The notes under the pieces are model-generated. The model had not been told where the DNA came from, searched no databases, and saw nothing but the letters and a program-made list of their open reading frames with translations. 64,000 bases of DNA from Polytrichum commune. Taxonomy: Eukaryota > Streptophyta > Polytrichopsida > Polytrichales > Polytrichaceae. Location of the stretch: positions 57,560,758-57,624,757 of the forward strand of contig OX485805.1 of assembly GCA_950295325.1 (NCBI GenBank), written 5' to 3'. This document shows, piece after piece, positions 25,301 to 38,336 of the stretch. A program made the position numbers and the translations under genes. Every line of letters begins with the position of its first letter. The first letter of the stretch is position 1.

Positions 25301-26301
25301 AGGTATTCCATTTTTTTGAGAATTTGAGCCAAAATTTAAGGATAAGATACCCTATTATTATTAATAGAAGTAAAAAAGATGCACAAAATCTTTCAAATCT
25401 TGATGATCTTAGCATGAATTTCATATTTTAAAATTTTATTGAATTTCATTTAAAAATACCTTTAATTTGGAAAATGCTAGTACACTATTTATTGTATACA
25501 TAGACGGGGAGACTCATTTGAACACACACTTATTTCTCTTGTCAAAGTGAACAACCGAAGCAACGGGAATAACCAATTCCTCAATATCCGAACATTCTGA
25601 AACAATCAATGCATGTTAAATTTCAAGCAATCGAACAATCAATGCACAACTTACTACCATAGAGGACTCTCAATTCTGACACAATTATTGTTTCCCCCTC
25701 AATTTTTGCCATGTGTCGTGCTCAAATTTGCTAAAGATTAGATAGAGGGTCCCCTACGGTATTCAAAGAATAATGAAATTTCATTTTTCACCATTCAAGA
25801 AGCCTAGTAACATATATAATCTACAACATATCAAGATTTGTGTTATTCAAATATTTTTCTCTTTCTCTTTTCAAATACTTCTTGTAGGATGTGAAACATG
25901 CAACTAGTGTGAGATGATTAGTGTATCCAAATCATGTCCATAGGCATTTGCCTCATAACTTTCGGAGCTCACATGAGTATCTTAATCATTATCAAAATGA
26001 ATATTCTCATGCTCATGAAATGATCATATAGGTTCCCCCCAATCATGTCGACTATTATACCTAAAAAGGTTATCATATTTTGAGCAGACAGTCCAATCCC
26101 TATTGAACACGTGTCTTTCGGTGTCCGTTCTTAGATCCACACCTAACCACATACCACGCAGACATAGGTGGCGTCCGTATTCTTGCTATGTTGGAATTAG
26201 TTAGTCCACCTACTAATTGAAGCCCAGTAAAGAGCGACGTGTGAAAACGCATACTGCATACTACAGGGAACGCGCATGCAGTGCTGGGAACAAGAGAATA
26301 A
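22326..26301. other. Intergenic DNA, no gene recognised
   Basis: Mostly AT-rich. There is a C-run at about 23061-23072, a short AT microsatellite near 24243-24254 and an A-run near 25260-25275. A minus-strand open frame of 151 codons at 23094-23549 shows no domain-like pattern. One MITE is at 25660-25756. Confidence 0.45.
25660..25756. mobile_element. Short MITE, copy 2
   Basis: The ends AGAGGACTCTCAATTCTGAC (from 25661) and GATAGAGGGTCCCCTA (to 25756) form an imperfect inverted pair. The interior TTTCCCCCTCAATTTTTGCC and CATGTGTCGTG match the MITE at 19464-19606. The copy is shorter and more diverged. Confidence 0.6.
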
Positions 26302-26990
26302 CCGGGAACACGGAAATGGGAACGTCTTCTTCTTCGCACTGATGAGCCCGCCTCGGACGCCATAGCCAGGGAGCTTCTGAAGCTCGCTCGAGCTACCCTC
26401 GTCACCGCATGGCTCACATTTCCTTCGAATGCGCATTTTCTTCGTGAAGCTCTCTTCCACAATTCTTTTGGTCCACTCCGCGAATTTTCGGGTGCATTGT
26501 GGCGGGAATTAGCCGATTTGAAGCTGCTGCGGCCTGACCGCACTCGAGGTATAGATTCCTGTTCCGCTTTTGGTTGTTGTTGCGTTGATCACTTTAATTT
26601 TTCCTTGTCTGATCCGAATTCGAAAATTTATGCGATGATCTTGTGTGATTTTCTAGACTACCGTGTCGGAACCTTTTCCGATTATTGCTCCCCACCCCCT
26701 CTCTTTTTTGTCCCTTTCAATTTTTGAGAGCTCGTTTTGATGCTTTTGATGAATTTTCCCTCTTCGCGCTGGACTGTGTTACGATATTTCTTAGATAGGT
26801 CCTTAGAAAAATCGCGGTAACAAACAGCCTTCTCCGCTTCTTGATCTCGTTCTTGCCTTTTTCTTCTCGTGATCTTACATCTAGTGGATGTAAAGATCGC
26901 AAGAATGAATGTTCGAGGATCGTGTGTTTTCGTTTGTGAGCCCTCTTATAACCCTTACGTTAGCATTCTGCACCATATCGTCGACCCTAG
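26302..26990 (+). pseudogene. Unidentified two-exon gene fragment
   Basis: A GC-richer frame open from 26302 to 26548 (…DEPASDAIARELLKLARATL… ending …WRELADLKLLRPDRTR) stops at a GAG|GTATAG donor. After a 336-bp intron with a strong pyrimidine tract and CTAG acceptor at 26884, the phase-matching exon 26885-26990 reads VDVKIARMNVRGSCVFVCEP and ends …HHIVDPR at an AG|GTACAG donor. I do not recognise the family. The frame has no ATG: a well-placed ATG at 26317 (MGTSSSSH) is in another frame and stops after eight codons, so one base has been lost or gained. No further exon is visible before the dispersed repeat at 27210. It could alternatively be a 5' leader of the transporter gene downstream. 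Confidence 0.45.
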
Positions 26991-27209
26991 GTACAGTAGC
27001 ACTTTATTAGATAAATTAGCCTTTAATTTTTGTGAAATGCTGTTATTGCAACTTTCAATAGTGACGGACTGCACCTACAATGTGATGGAATTGTGATATA
27101 TCATGCCATTTTTTGAGCATTTTTAAGGAAAGATAATTTTAAACGGGAGGTTCAAAGTGGGGAGGAAGTTGTTGTTGTTGTCTCACAAACAGCAGCTGCT
27201 ACCTAAGGT

Positions 27210-27477
27210 AGCTGGTGCTAAAGCCGCCACTTGAAGCACTGAGCATATAACTACTATTATTAGATCTAATTAGTTCTAAGTGATTCTCATTAGCAATTGA
27301 CAAGGAATTCCAACGCACCAAAGTATGTCTTATTCGTATGCAAAAATCATAAGGGTTCAAAGTCTTATCGGTAGATGACCCAAAACCATCAGCATGGGAA
27401 CCTGATGTTAAGGTGGTGGACATCCTCAAATTCAATATGTACTTAATGTGCAAGATTTTAGGGTGTTGGTTTTGGGT
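27210..27477 (+). repeat. Dispersed repeat, copy 3
   Basis: Begins GCTGGTGCTAAAGCCGCC and ends near GCAAGATTTTAGGGTGTTG. It follows copy 1 (15181-15440) block by block in the same orientation. It separates the 26-kb gene fragment from the transporter gene. Confidence 0.75.
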
Positions 27478-27852
27478 GGAGTGTTTTATTAGCACCATCT
27501 ACCTTATTTCAGTAGAGTTTTGGATAGAAGGCGCTGAAATTACACTTATGTGGCAAGGCAAGTTAACAAAGGTGAAGGCATGCACATACATTTCTGCAGA
27601 TTCTGAAACAAGCAAAGCATGAAGGCCAGGGTTGTTTCGATATTCTGGAGCATCTGGATTTGAACTTTCATACCAGCGCCAAATGGAATTGACGAGCAAG
27701 TGGTTTTATTTTCGAAGTCATTCTAACCAATGGTTGATGACCTGTATATACGTGCATGAGTGACCAGCCGTGTATCAACATTGTGCCAGTGTATACAGAA
27801 TGGGATAGAAAATCCACCAAGATCAATTCTTCACGAAGAGAATCATAAAGAA

Positions 27853-30800
27853 ATGGTAGTTGCGATGATGATGTGGCCATCCAGGGTGAAAAGTGTCCTC
27901 AAGGACCGATGGCTAGGGTTGTGTCTTGGTATGTGGATGCAAGCATGCGGTGGAATCTCGTATGTGTTCTCATTATATTCTGGAGATTTAAAGCATACAC
28001 TGGGATACAATCAAGAGATGATTGATGGTCTGGGCACAGCAAAGGACATTGGTGGCAATGTTGGAATTATTTCAGGTCTTCTGATAGACCTTACATCTGC
28101 TTGGTTTGTGCTCCTTGTTGGTGGACTTATGCATAGCTGCTTCTACTTTTTGGTAAGTTTCAAGGCTGTTGTGGGTCCGCTGTATTTGGTTGCAATCAAG
28201 TGGATAAAATGTTTAGTAACTAAAGCTATCAAAGTCCATATGCGATATATGGGATCTAGGTTGTCATGCTTTATTCTAATTGGCATGCAAGTTGATGGTG
28301 TATTGCTTGTCAATTGCCTTTTGAAGTTCCAGTGTGACTCAATAAAGAATGTCTCAATAGCACAAGAATGTACTTTGTTTGCAGCTTTTCCTTGCAGCCA
28401 CCGGGAAAATTACACCTTCGTACTGGCAGGTACAGCTAATTCAGCCTAATCAGAGTCAAAAGCTTTCACATATCTTATGACAGTTTTATACAAGGACATA
28501 GGTCCCTACGTCCCCACCCAATTTGAACTCGAAAATCAATTCATCTATGGGGTGTTTTGTGTCTTTATATAATATTGCATGCTGTTATTAGTATCTGCAT
28601 GAATAATTGGTCAATCCACCTGTAGAGAGGAAAAAAAAAATCAAGTTGCAAACCAAAGTACAATCAAAATTTGAATTCGTCCATTAAATCATGAGCTCAG
28701 TACATCAATTGAAATACCCCTCACTCAGCTTTGAAAATCATGTCCATAGTATTTGCTTCTAGACATGATCTTTCTTGTTCCCATCATCACTGTTTCCTTT
28801 CACATGTGGTATTACTGGAGTTGTACACATGTGGTTTAATGTTCTTAAGGCATGTTATTCACTGCTGCCATAATTACTGGCTGTAGATGTGTGGCATTAT
28901 TATGCTAGGCACGAATGGTGCAACATGGTTCAATACTGCAGTTCTCGTCACATGGTATCTACTCACTCCAAAGCTCTCTTTTCTGGTTTCTCTGCTTTTC
29001 ATTGTAGTATCGCAACATTTTGATCCATGAACTGGGACCTACTGTGCTGCTTTAACTGCTATTAACCCTCATTTTGTCACAAGCTACCAAATTGGTCACC
29101 AATCTAGTGTGTTTTGGAACACCTTAAGGGCTGATGAGCTGGCTAAACATGAGGTGAAGTTGTTTAAAGTTTGGAGTTCTGGTTTGCTGCAGCATGCGAA
29201 ATTTTCCATCAGACAGAGGTGTGGTGGTTGGGCTTTTGAAAGGGTTCATTGGACTTAGTGGAGCCATCTTCACACAGGTAGTATCCAAGTATAAAATATG
29301 TCCCTTTCAGAAGAAACGTAATCCTCCAAAGAAATCTATCCAAATGCAATGTTGTGTTGTTCCTGAACATTCTATAATTAATGCCTACCTGGTAGATGCT
29401 TCTTGTATGTGTCAGAGATGACATAATGCAGAATGTTGCAATCAGATTGCACAAAAAAATTCATCCTTCTAAGTGTACATGGATGTGGATGTTAGTTCCT
29501 ACTGACCTAGATTGCATTCCTCACCACCACTTTTTATTGTCATCATCACCATTGTTTGTACTTATTCCATAATTTCCTATCCTCAGGTTTATACAGCTGT
29601 GTATGCACCACATACAGGCCCTTTCCTTCTGTTATGTGCAACAGTTCCTCCATTAGTAGCATTGGTGTCCATGGTGGTGATTCGTCCTGTTGAGGCTCCA
29701 AAGCGTAAAGACGAATCTGACAAGTCCAACTTTTCCTTCTTATATGTAAGTAATGGATACTTGGACTTTTGGATATATTGGGTAATCTTACTGAGTAACA
29801 CCTGCAGGTTCTGTCTAGGAATGTCATACTGATTGTCTCAAATAGTCTGGACAATAATAAGTTTGAAAAATTTGGCGTGGACAATACTGTTTCTTTTCAG
29901 TGCTTGAAATTAGTGCTGGCTACAGAGACTCGGGAAAGAGAAGTGTGTTAAGTGAAATAGTACCACATGGATGGGAAATGGATCTGAATGAAGTCTTGCA
30001 AGGAAAAAAATAGCTCGTCTCATGCAGTAGTAACACATGCATATCCACAATCAGCAGATTTTGGAACATTTCTCTCATGACTTCAATCTTTAATCTCATG
30101 AAGATTTCAAGTGGCTGATTGGTCAGTCTGCCAAGAATGTACTCTTTAAAATAATGTGACCTCCCAATTAGCGTGCTCTCCATAATTTTTTACCTATATT
30201 GTTGAGAATTTTCATATTGATGGACTACATCGATATAATGTTTTCTGTGGAATCCGTGTACTTCATTTAGATCTGAATTCTTCTGGGCATGAAGTCAATA
30301 GGTGAATCAATCCTGTAGACTTATTCTTGGTAGAGTGCATCTCTGTTGTTTGCACTGTGCAGATTGTGGGACTTGTATTGGCATTCTACCTCATGGCTGT
30401 GATTCTTATACAAGTAAGTCCTGAAACATGTTATATATTGATACCTATGCTTTGATAAATCAATTATTTCAGTCGGCTGATGTCATCATAGGAAAAACCT
30501 GTGATCTCCTGTTTCCAAAATATTTTCTAATCGATTTCCTCTTACGACCAAAAATTACAATTATTCTATATGGAGAGGGGACATATAAGTGTATATATAC
30601 ATATACATATTTGTGCATCAACATTTCTTTTAAAGTCTGATGCTTGTTGATTCTCGTGGGGTTTGACAGGACATTTTTATGATCAGCAAGACAATAAGTC
30701 GCTTGTTCATGATGGTTATGCTGATGATTTTATTTCTGCCTGGCCTTATACCAGTAAGTTCATGTAAACTTTCACGTCTTTTGTTCATGTCAAGGCTGAT

Positions 30801-33800
30801 ACAGCTACAGTTTCACAGCTACACATAGTATGGCCTTTCTCTTCCTTCCTCCCTTTGCTCCTGTTTACCTTTGTCATCCTATAGAATTCGTGGTTATGTG
30901 GTCATGGTGCTCTACTATAAATGATTGGAGTTTGTGAAGTTGACTATGGTCTAGATTTTACTGGTCTAAGAGCATGTGGCACACCTTTGTGAGAAACCAA
31001 TTAACATTTTCGACTTGGTGCAACTGGGCTGTGGCAGCTGAGTGGAGGGGCACAGCACAAGGGATATTCTCAACTTCCCACTGAGGCTACAGCTATAGTA
31101 TCTCCAATGCCAGACAGAACCTCATCCAGGCAACAACAAAATGAACGCAAGTCTCCTCTTCTGCCATTTAAGATGGCCACCAGTATCGATGTCCCTACTA
31201 AAACATTAGAGCGCTTTATGGAGGCAGCAAAGGCTCTTAATCCAGATACTCCTTCAAAGACCACTGTGAAGCTTGGGCATGACCATTCTTTGTGGGAAGC
31301 AGCAAGTACTGAAGACTATTGGTTGGTGCACTCATTGATTATTAGAAATTGGTGGATGGCATTAAAAATTCACTTGTGATGTTTCTATTCATGTGGCCAT
31401 TCTTGATGATATATTTATGTTGCAAAAGGTTGTAGTGTTTTTTGATCTATTCTTTCGTTTCATTTGTTTTGTTTTGTTTTGTTTCAAGTCCACTAGATTA
31501 AATAACATTTTATTTTTTTCCATATCATGAGGCTTCATGAAATGGTTGAGGTGGAGGGTCACCACGCAGGAAACTTGCAGGACCTACTACATGCGGGAAT
31601 GTATATAGATGTGCTACTTTGTGACTTTGTTATTGAATTTTCAACAGGTTGCTATTCTTTGCCATGGGTTGTGGTACTGGGAGTGGTTTAACAGCAATCA
31701 ACAACCTTGCACAGGTTAGATGTCACCAATTGTTGGGGTTTAATTTAACGTCTCCATGATGCTAAACAATGTAACACGTTATATTCCCAGCTATCTAGAG
31801 ACTGTCAGATGTCACATATGAACATCATGAGGCTTCTGTTTGCATTACATTTCTCGAAACAGCTTATTATCTGATAACTCATGTGGTCAGATTCCCTGAG
31901 TACTTCAATTGTAATGCCATTGTCTTTTTATGTACAGATGGCAGAATCCCTTGGGTCCAAGAGTATTGGAGCATTTGTTGCATTGGTCAGCATTTGGAAT
32001 TTTCTTGGCAGGATGGGTGCTGGGTATGTGTATATGAGACACAATATGTTGGATTTTATGATTGTTTTAAATCATGAGATGAACAGTTTACCCTGACTTA
32101 AGTTTCAGGATGGGAAAGCCTGGAGATTTCCACATTGCCATAGGCAGGACCAATGGACATTACACAAGTGAAGTTTAGTGACTGCAACTTAGTTGCTTGT
32201 AACAAATAATGTGAGTTAGTTTGATAATACTGCAGAGACATGGACATAACAATGTGGCTGCTCTAGTCCCCACTTTGAGATGACTCCCTCAATCTTTTTG
32301 AATTGCAGATATGTGTCAGAGTACTACATGAAGCAGTATGCCACTCCAAGGCCTGTCTTTCTTTTCTGTGCGCAAGCTGTGATGGCATGTGCACACCTTC
32401 TATTTGCATCTTCAGGTACTCATAAGAAACTTCGTTTGGCTCTAGTCCAAGTGGGCTCATATTGTTAGCAAGTTATTCATCATTACTGCAAAACACATTC
32501 AGTTGAAACCGGAGTGTGGTTATACTGTAGTTCAATGTTTCAGCTTGCTTACTCTTGTCCTCATATCAATTTATAGTCTGATCTCCTGCTGGAAACTGGC
32601 AGGGTTGGAGAGTCAAATGAAAAGGAACACCTGTCAGTCTCAAGATTGGTTGCTCAAGGTCATGCCCCAAGTCTTTTTGTTTGTACATATAGTGAAGTAA
32701 ACATATGTGTTATGCACATAATGTGGCACTAGACATGGATACATCCACGTTGGTCATGGAAAGGTGTCTAAGAGCACCTTGCTTTCCATGTATGTAATTC
32801 AATGAGGTGGTTTGTGCTGTGGACAGTGCCAGCACTGCTTTATGTGGCTTCCATATTGGTTGGTTTGGCTCATGGAGCTCACTGGACACTGATGGTGGCC
32901 ACATCATCCGAGTTATTTGGCCTGAAACATTTTGGGGCTCTATATAACACGCTCAGGTTGGACATTTCGTTCATCTTGCACATTTGAAGGCATGCAGATC
33001 TTTACTCCACTTTGGATCTAGCCATCATTGTGTACTTCATATTCACTGTTGTATTCTAAAAGGATGCAAGGGGCTTCATACTTTAGTCAATGATTACAGC
33101 ATTTCCTTTGCCTCTAGCCAAGGCAGAGCTTGCATTTGTGGAGTTCATTGTTGCTCTGAAAAGCGGTGAAGTGGAACATGGGATGTTGATTCCTCCTAGT
33201 GGCCAGACTGCCTCATCCTCTTTGGTTTTTTCTGTAGGCCCTTTCAGTCTTGTTAACATGCTGCCCTTGTGTTTGCAGCATCTCGTCTACTGTGGGCTCT
33301 TACCTCCTGTCTGTGAAGCTGGCGGGGTACATCTACGACCGGCAGGTGGCTTCCATTCAAGCTGCAGCCTTAGCAGCAGGGCAGGTGTTGACAGGGACTC
33401 AGAGATGCGTCGGTCCTCAATGCTTTAGGTGAGTGTTCCCTTGCCGGTTCCTGCTGTTGTGACAAAGAAAAGCTCTCCTGTTAGGGTTTACATAGTTCAG
33501 TGATACCAGCTTGACAAGAAAATGTATTTTGCTGTCCTTGTCTTTGCCACATCTCGTCTAATGTCTCATGATATCTGGTGTCTCTGGAACAAACCCCTTA
33601 TATTTGTCGCCTCCATATTCTCCCTACAGCTTGAGGGCCCAAAGGACCAAGGAAGCCTGAATGGTTGATGTACCTACATGGCATGAAAGGGATAACTTTT
33701 CATGGTCTACAAAGTGGTGGGTCACAAAACCAGGAGACCATGACACTTCGAAATCTCACAACCCTTGTTTGTATGGAAGGGCCCACATAAATAGGATGGT

Positions 33801-34320
33801 AATAGCATTTGGCTGAGCACCCAGCCGCTTATGAAATATCACTAGAAGGCCTGTGACCACACAAATTTCTATTTCAATTTTCCATTGTATGGCCTTCAGA
33901 TAAGTTTCAAGCGCCACAAATCTATGGTCACGGTCCTTCGCCATAGTGTAAATTGGCCCTAAATATTATTGAGGTAAGGAACCTTACGGTCCTCAAGTTT
34001 CCAAAATGATCACAGCTTCTAAAATTGAGTTGTCTCGGTTCTCGTGCAGGTCCACTTTCTTGGTGATGGCAGGGGTTTGTGGAGTAGGTTGCCTGGCACT
34101 CACTCGTCTGATCGCCCGGACACGGAAAGTCTACAGAGACATGTACAAAACACAGCAAGCCAAGGATATGTTAGCTGCAAAGGGGAACTTGGGCGAAGTG
34201 CACATGTCTCCCCTCACATCCTTTGAGGCACTGGAAGAGCCCAGTTTTGCAGAATCCCCAGTATTGAAGAGCAGCAACATGCCTGAAGCCCAACGCCATC
34301 GCCGTCTGAGCTCTAACTGA
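27853..34320 (+). CDS. Nodulin-like / NFD4-type MFS transporter, fourteen exons
   Basis: Exons: 27853-28152, 28385-28429, 28887-28954, 29193-29277, 29587-29745, 30363-30413, 30670-30753, 31038-31351, 31648-31714, 31938-32023, 32309-32415, 32827-32956, 33279-33428, 34050-34320. All phases fit, giving 638 residues with GT-AG introns. The N-terminal half is the nodulin-like domain: RWLGLCLGMWMQACGGISY in helix 1, then TNGATWFNTAVLV, RNFPSDRGVVVGLLKGF and GLSGAIFTQVY. A hydrophilic loop (about 265-350) follows, then a second bundle with GCGTGSGLTAINNLAQ, FLGRMGAGYVSEYY, TSSELFGLKHFGALYNTLS and VKLAGYIYDRQ. About twelve membrane helices are expected. This is the plant family of Arabidopsis NFD4; the substrate is unknown. 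The ATG has a purine at -3 and G at +4. The exon 8 to 9 join (31351/31648) is the least certain. Confidence 0.9.
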
Positions 34321-35190
34321 AACTCAAATGAAATGGTGTGCTTGCACTCAAAGTTCTTAGGAATTTGAGTTCATAGAGTGAAGGTTTACTGTAGTTCATA
34401 TTACAAGCACAAGTGGATGAGCTGTGAGCATCGATTTATACAACATTTAGCACCACAGTAGGTCAGCCCCTTCACCTACTCATTTTTCTGTGTGTTTCCC
34501 ACAAGATCACGCAGCCTCATATTTTTCCCCAACTTGTTAACCGTGCACATAAAGTGCACCTGTTTAGTCACTTTTGAATTGCCAAATAGTTGGAATTTGA
34601 TTGCGTTTGGTTTACTATGCTTACGTGTTCAGCAGCCGTGAATATGACACGTGAATATGACACTCCAAGTATCCAACGAGACCAATGATACTTGGAGCAT
34701 ATAGGAGGCATCTTCCAAGACAATACGTGTGTCATAATTCTGCAGAGAGATTTTAGTTTGAAAAATTATGCAAAGCTTGATGTTGCAGTGTATGATCTAT
34801 CCAATCTTCAATGCATTGGCTTCAAGGCTGTATCACACAGATAATTTCCAAAGATACAGTTTGGTTTGCTTCCAGCAGAGACTGGCTGTGCAGGGTGTGA
34901 AAATACAAGCTGTGAGGGTATTCTGGATTGTTTTCGGTTAATACTCACAATGAGATTTCCAACATCTTGCTACATGTTTTTGGAAGTGAACACAATGTTG
35001 GGCAAATGTAACAGACCAGCTAATGGTAATTATATTCTAAGAAGAAATGGTGGAGACTTAAGGAGACCATAAATGAGAATTCTGATGCAATATGGCATTC
35101 ACTTTATAAGGATTCCGATCCTCAAGCCATCAACTACCAGATACGCTAGAGCGCATTGGTGAATCCTAAATTTGTCTGTCGAAGTAGAGA

Positions 35191-35289
35191 CATGGGAGTT
35201 CTCGAAAAGGCATTGCAACCGGCTTCTGTGCATAATTACGACGAGCTCACCCATGTACCTCCAGATTTGAAGATAACATCACATGGTAA
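35191..35289 (+). other. Possible isolated coding exon
   Basis: An ATG at 35191 opens MGVLEKALQPASVHNYDELT and continues for about a dozen codons into a clean CATG|GTAAGT donor at 35289/35290. The upstream frame is also open for about eleven codons. I do not recognise the protein and find no convincing next exon before 38 kb, so it may be a gene fragment or chance. Confidence 0.25.
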
Positions 35290-35384
35290 GTACCATTTGC
35301 TCATCAATATGTGCTTGCATATAGATCCCTCGATTTCAAATAGATTTCTATTAAGTGTCTCGCTTCCTTAATCGGACCCCTCCA

Positions 35385-35590
35385 TTTGAATGGCATGTGG
35401 TTCGGTGAGGATCAAAGAGTAAACAGGATAGACTCATGTTCCAAACAATACGTCTTCAAATATTAATTACACACAGTAGTGAACACAATTGGGAGGATCT
35501 ATGTACATTATTAAAAAATCAAGAAACATGCACTTCCAATAACCATAACTAGAGCAGGAGGAGTACAAGACAATATGAATTTAGAGACCT
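35385..35590 (+). repeat. Relative of the MITE interior at 15530-15720
   Basis: Shares GCATGTGGTTNGGTGAGGATC-like, AGTGAACAMAATTGGGAGGA and CACTTCCAMTAACCATAA blocks, in order, with the interior of the 15481-15858 element. The terminal inverted repeats of that element were not found here, so this is a truncated or diverged copy. Confidence 0.6.
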
Positions 35591-37348
35591 TATTTGGAGT
35601 TGGCATGCTTAACATTGATCACTATCCATGACCACCATCAATGCATTTTCCTTCCAAGATAAAAGTTACAAAACCATTCCAAGATGGACCAGAAACACTT
35701 GGTCCTTGATATGACTGGTTAAAAATACATGTTTCATAACATGAAAAATTGACATTATTCCTGTACCAAATTGTCACATTTTTTAACTAAAAAAATTAGT
35801 ATTTAACCACTTGCTTTGATAATTTATAATATTAATGTAGAACTTTAATAGAAAGATATGCATAAAATGGAATGTGCGTAACCAAGAGTGAAAATATACC
35901 CATGTCCTCCATATTCCTTATATGTTCCGGCAGATGATTGGTGGGTAACACTTATGTATAGGAATGAAAACGAGTACTTCGCATTTTCAACTCACAGAGT
36001 AACATAGTGCATTTTAGATATTTTTGCTGTTAGGTGTGTGCTTACGAATTTCAAGCCATATTAAATTGTTATTCGTAACGCCTTGCACGCTACATCTTAT
36101 TTATTGATAAGGCGTTCTACTATAGGATTTGCCACATTACATTTAGATCACTAAATCAATGACAACTAGGTTCAGTTGAGGATATTTCAATGTATAATTC
36201 AATTCGTTCCTATCTCTAGCTGTTTGATAGAAAAATTTCACCTCAGCTTATCCTCCATGCTGTTTCCCAATGCAATAAATGCACAGCGATGCACTAATTC
36301 ACAACCCACTTCAAACCCTCTACTCTGTCACACAAACTACTTACACACAAGCTTTAAATTGGCACTGCTCAGCTTTACTGTTGTGTTGGAACGGATGTTT
36401 CTCTTCAACGCCTTCCAAAGAAGACTAAAAGCGAGCTGGGATTATCCAGTCATCATTGCAGCCTACAAAATACTTCCATCTTCATGAAAACTAATTACAC
36501 ATTTCTGAGCTGACCGCAACAGGAATATTGGTCTCACGTGCCTACCCCGTAGGCATAGCCTTTACCTTCCTTTTATCATCATAGCAAAGTATCACTCACA
36601 TATCATTACTACCAACCAAACAGATCACTCAGCACTTCTTAGAGATTGAAGCCCACACTTGACCAAAGCCTTTCGGAGGATTGACAGATATGCTATTCAT
36701 CCTCGTGATCTGTTTGCTACTAGAATACAACTGCAAAGCGAATACATTAACAAAGTGAGAGTGGAAGCTTCTTCCTGCCCAGGTAGATTCGTCAGGGCCA
36801 GGTTGAACAGCTGCCCACCCACTTCGCTCTTGGCAACTTTCAGCGCTCATATGTGCTACCAGGTCCAAGCATACGAGTGACTCTAGTCAGATTGACTCGC
36901 TCATAACAACCGCTCAGACCCTTAGATGTTCTGTATGTTTTGAGATAGTTTCAGTTAGCCAACTGATCATCTGTTCTCATCATCACGGCTCCGGCATAAA
37001 CTCAGTGATGCATTGGATTAACCACCGTACGGGATTACACAATGCACTGACAACGATTTTCAAAGGTTACATAATCGGTCACATCAACCTATAGATTCAA
37101 ACACTTTTGTAATATCACAACAAGTCTGACAAAAAGCTTTACCCTCAGTAATCGAAGCATTAGCGATCATAGCAGCAAAAATAGTACTCGCAGACATAAT
37201 GAAGCAGGCGCCCGATAGGAGCGAAAGACTATTTTTTGCAATTATTCATAGCCCATTGGGCTCATTTGAACTATGCAATACATTACCAGCCTGCTTCACA
37301 AAAAAACCCCCACAACTCCATCTTTAAAGGATGCAAAGACTCAGCTCG

Positions 37349-37965
37349 TCCTAGTCTAATGAATGTCCTCATGTGATTCGGATATATGCTTGTCATTATT
37401 TTGTCATCAACGGCATTGCATCCTTCATCCCTTACTAATCAGCCAACAAGTTAAAAAGTCTCAGAAGGAAGGCAGTTCGGTCCTAAAGAATCATAGAGAA
37501 TCTCAATGCAATCTTCTTGCAAGGAACCTTCTTCATCACAGAATACACACTCTGTCGACAACTGCATACATCCACTCACATGCGCGAAGGAATACACTGA
37601 ATCGTATACAGCTACCTGTACAGACTTTACTGATGCACGTGGAAGGTGTTCTAATGCAGGGAATGTGTAGACTGCCATTTAGGATTTGGATTCCCCATAT
37701 CCAGAAAGGAAAAGCATCATTCGCCTGCTCCACAACGGCACCAAACCTAAAACTAGGGCTGCAACATCTCAGATCTAATGAATGTCCTCATATGGATCGG
37801 TTATATGCTTGTCACTATTTCGTCCTCAGCGACATTGCAACACCCACTCACCACCTACGCAGACATGTCACATGAAACCTCAGAAGGAAGGCAGTTCGAT
37901 CCTAAACAATCACAGTGGCACTCAATGTAACCTTGTTGCAAGGAACCTTCTTCATAACAGATCGG
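37349..37965 (+). repeat. Local direct duplication of a ~200-bp unit
   Basis: Bases 37349-37549 and 37771-37965 are similar throughout. Both carry TCTAATGAATGTCCTCAT, ATATGCTTGTCA, TCAGAAGGAAGGCAGTTCG and GCAAGGAACCTTCTTCATMA. The spacing is about 420 bp. Neither unit has a convincing protein in any frame. Confidence 0.75.
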
Positions 37966-38336
37966 CGTCCTAATGACTCACTGGCCTCGACAAATACAAA
38001 ACCTATAGAACCTCTTGGACGAGATCTGAACCCTAGCTTGGTTGAGGAAGAAAAACCCCATGAAACACCGACTACAGATTTCCTCGGAAGGAAGAGAAAG
38101 TGAATATTGAGAGATGCGTCTGGTTCTGCTATATACGCCATGGCCAGCACAACTTTGCCTTTCAAATAGTTCGTGTGTGCAAACATTACAGTGTAAATAC
38201 ATTAACCCTTCATTGCTTGAGGAGCCCTCTCCATGCTTTTTGTCACTCATTGTCACCAAAGACTCACTATCCTCTGCCTTAATTGATAATTGACAAAGTC
38301 TATTGAGCAACATTGACAAATCTACAAGCATGACAT

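Larger units (their letters stand above)
34321..38336. other. Intergenic DNA downstream of the transporter gene
   Basis: The first few hundred bases are presumably the transporter's 3' untranslated part. I find a possible lone exon at 35191-35289, a repeat related to the 15.5-kb MITE at 35385-35590, and a local duplication at 37349-37965. Minus-strand frames at 37978-38331 could extend the transposase relic that follows, but this is unproven. Confidence 0.4.

Noticed and set aside
26100-26543. 147-codon minus-strand open frame opposite the 26-kb gene fragment
   Set aside because: Arginine/serine-rich shadow of a GC-rich coding-like plus frame that has a better intron model.
37782-37973. Repeated small cysteine-containing frames at 37363 and 37782 as a peptide family
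   Set aside because: Only the DNA blocks are conserved; the reading frame between them is not, so they are read as duplicated non-coding DNA.
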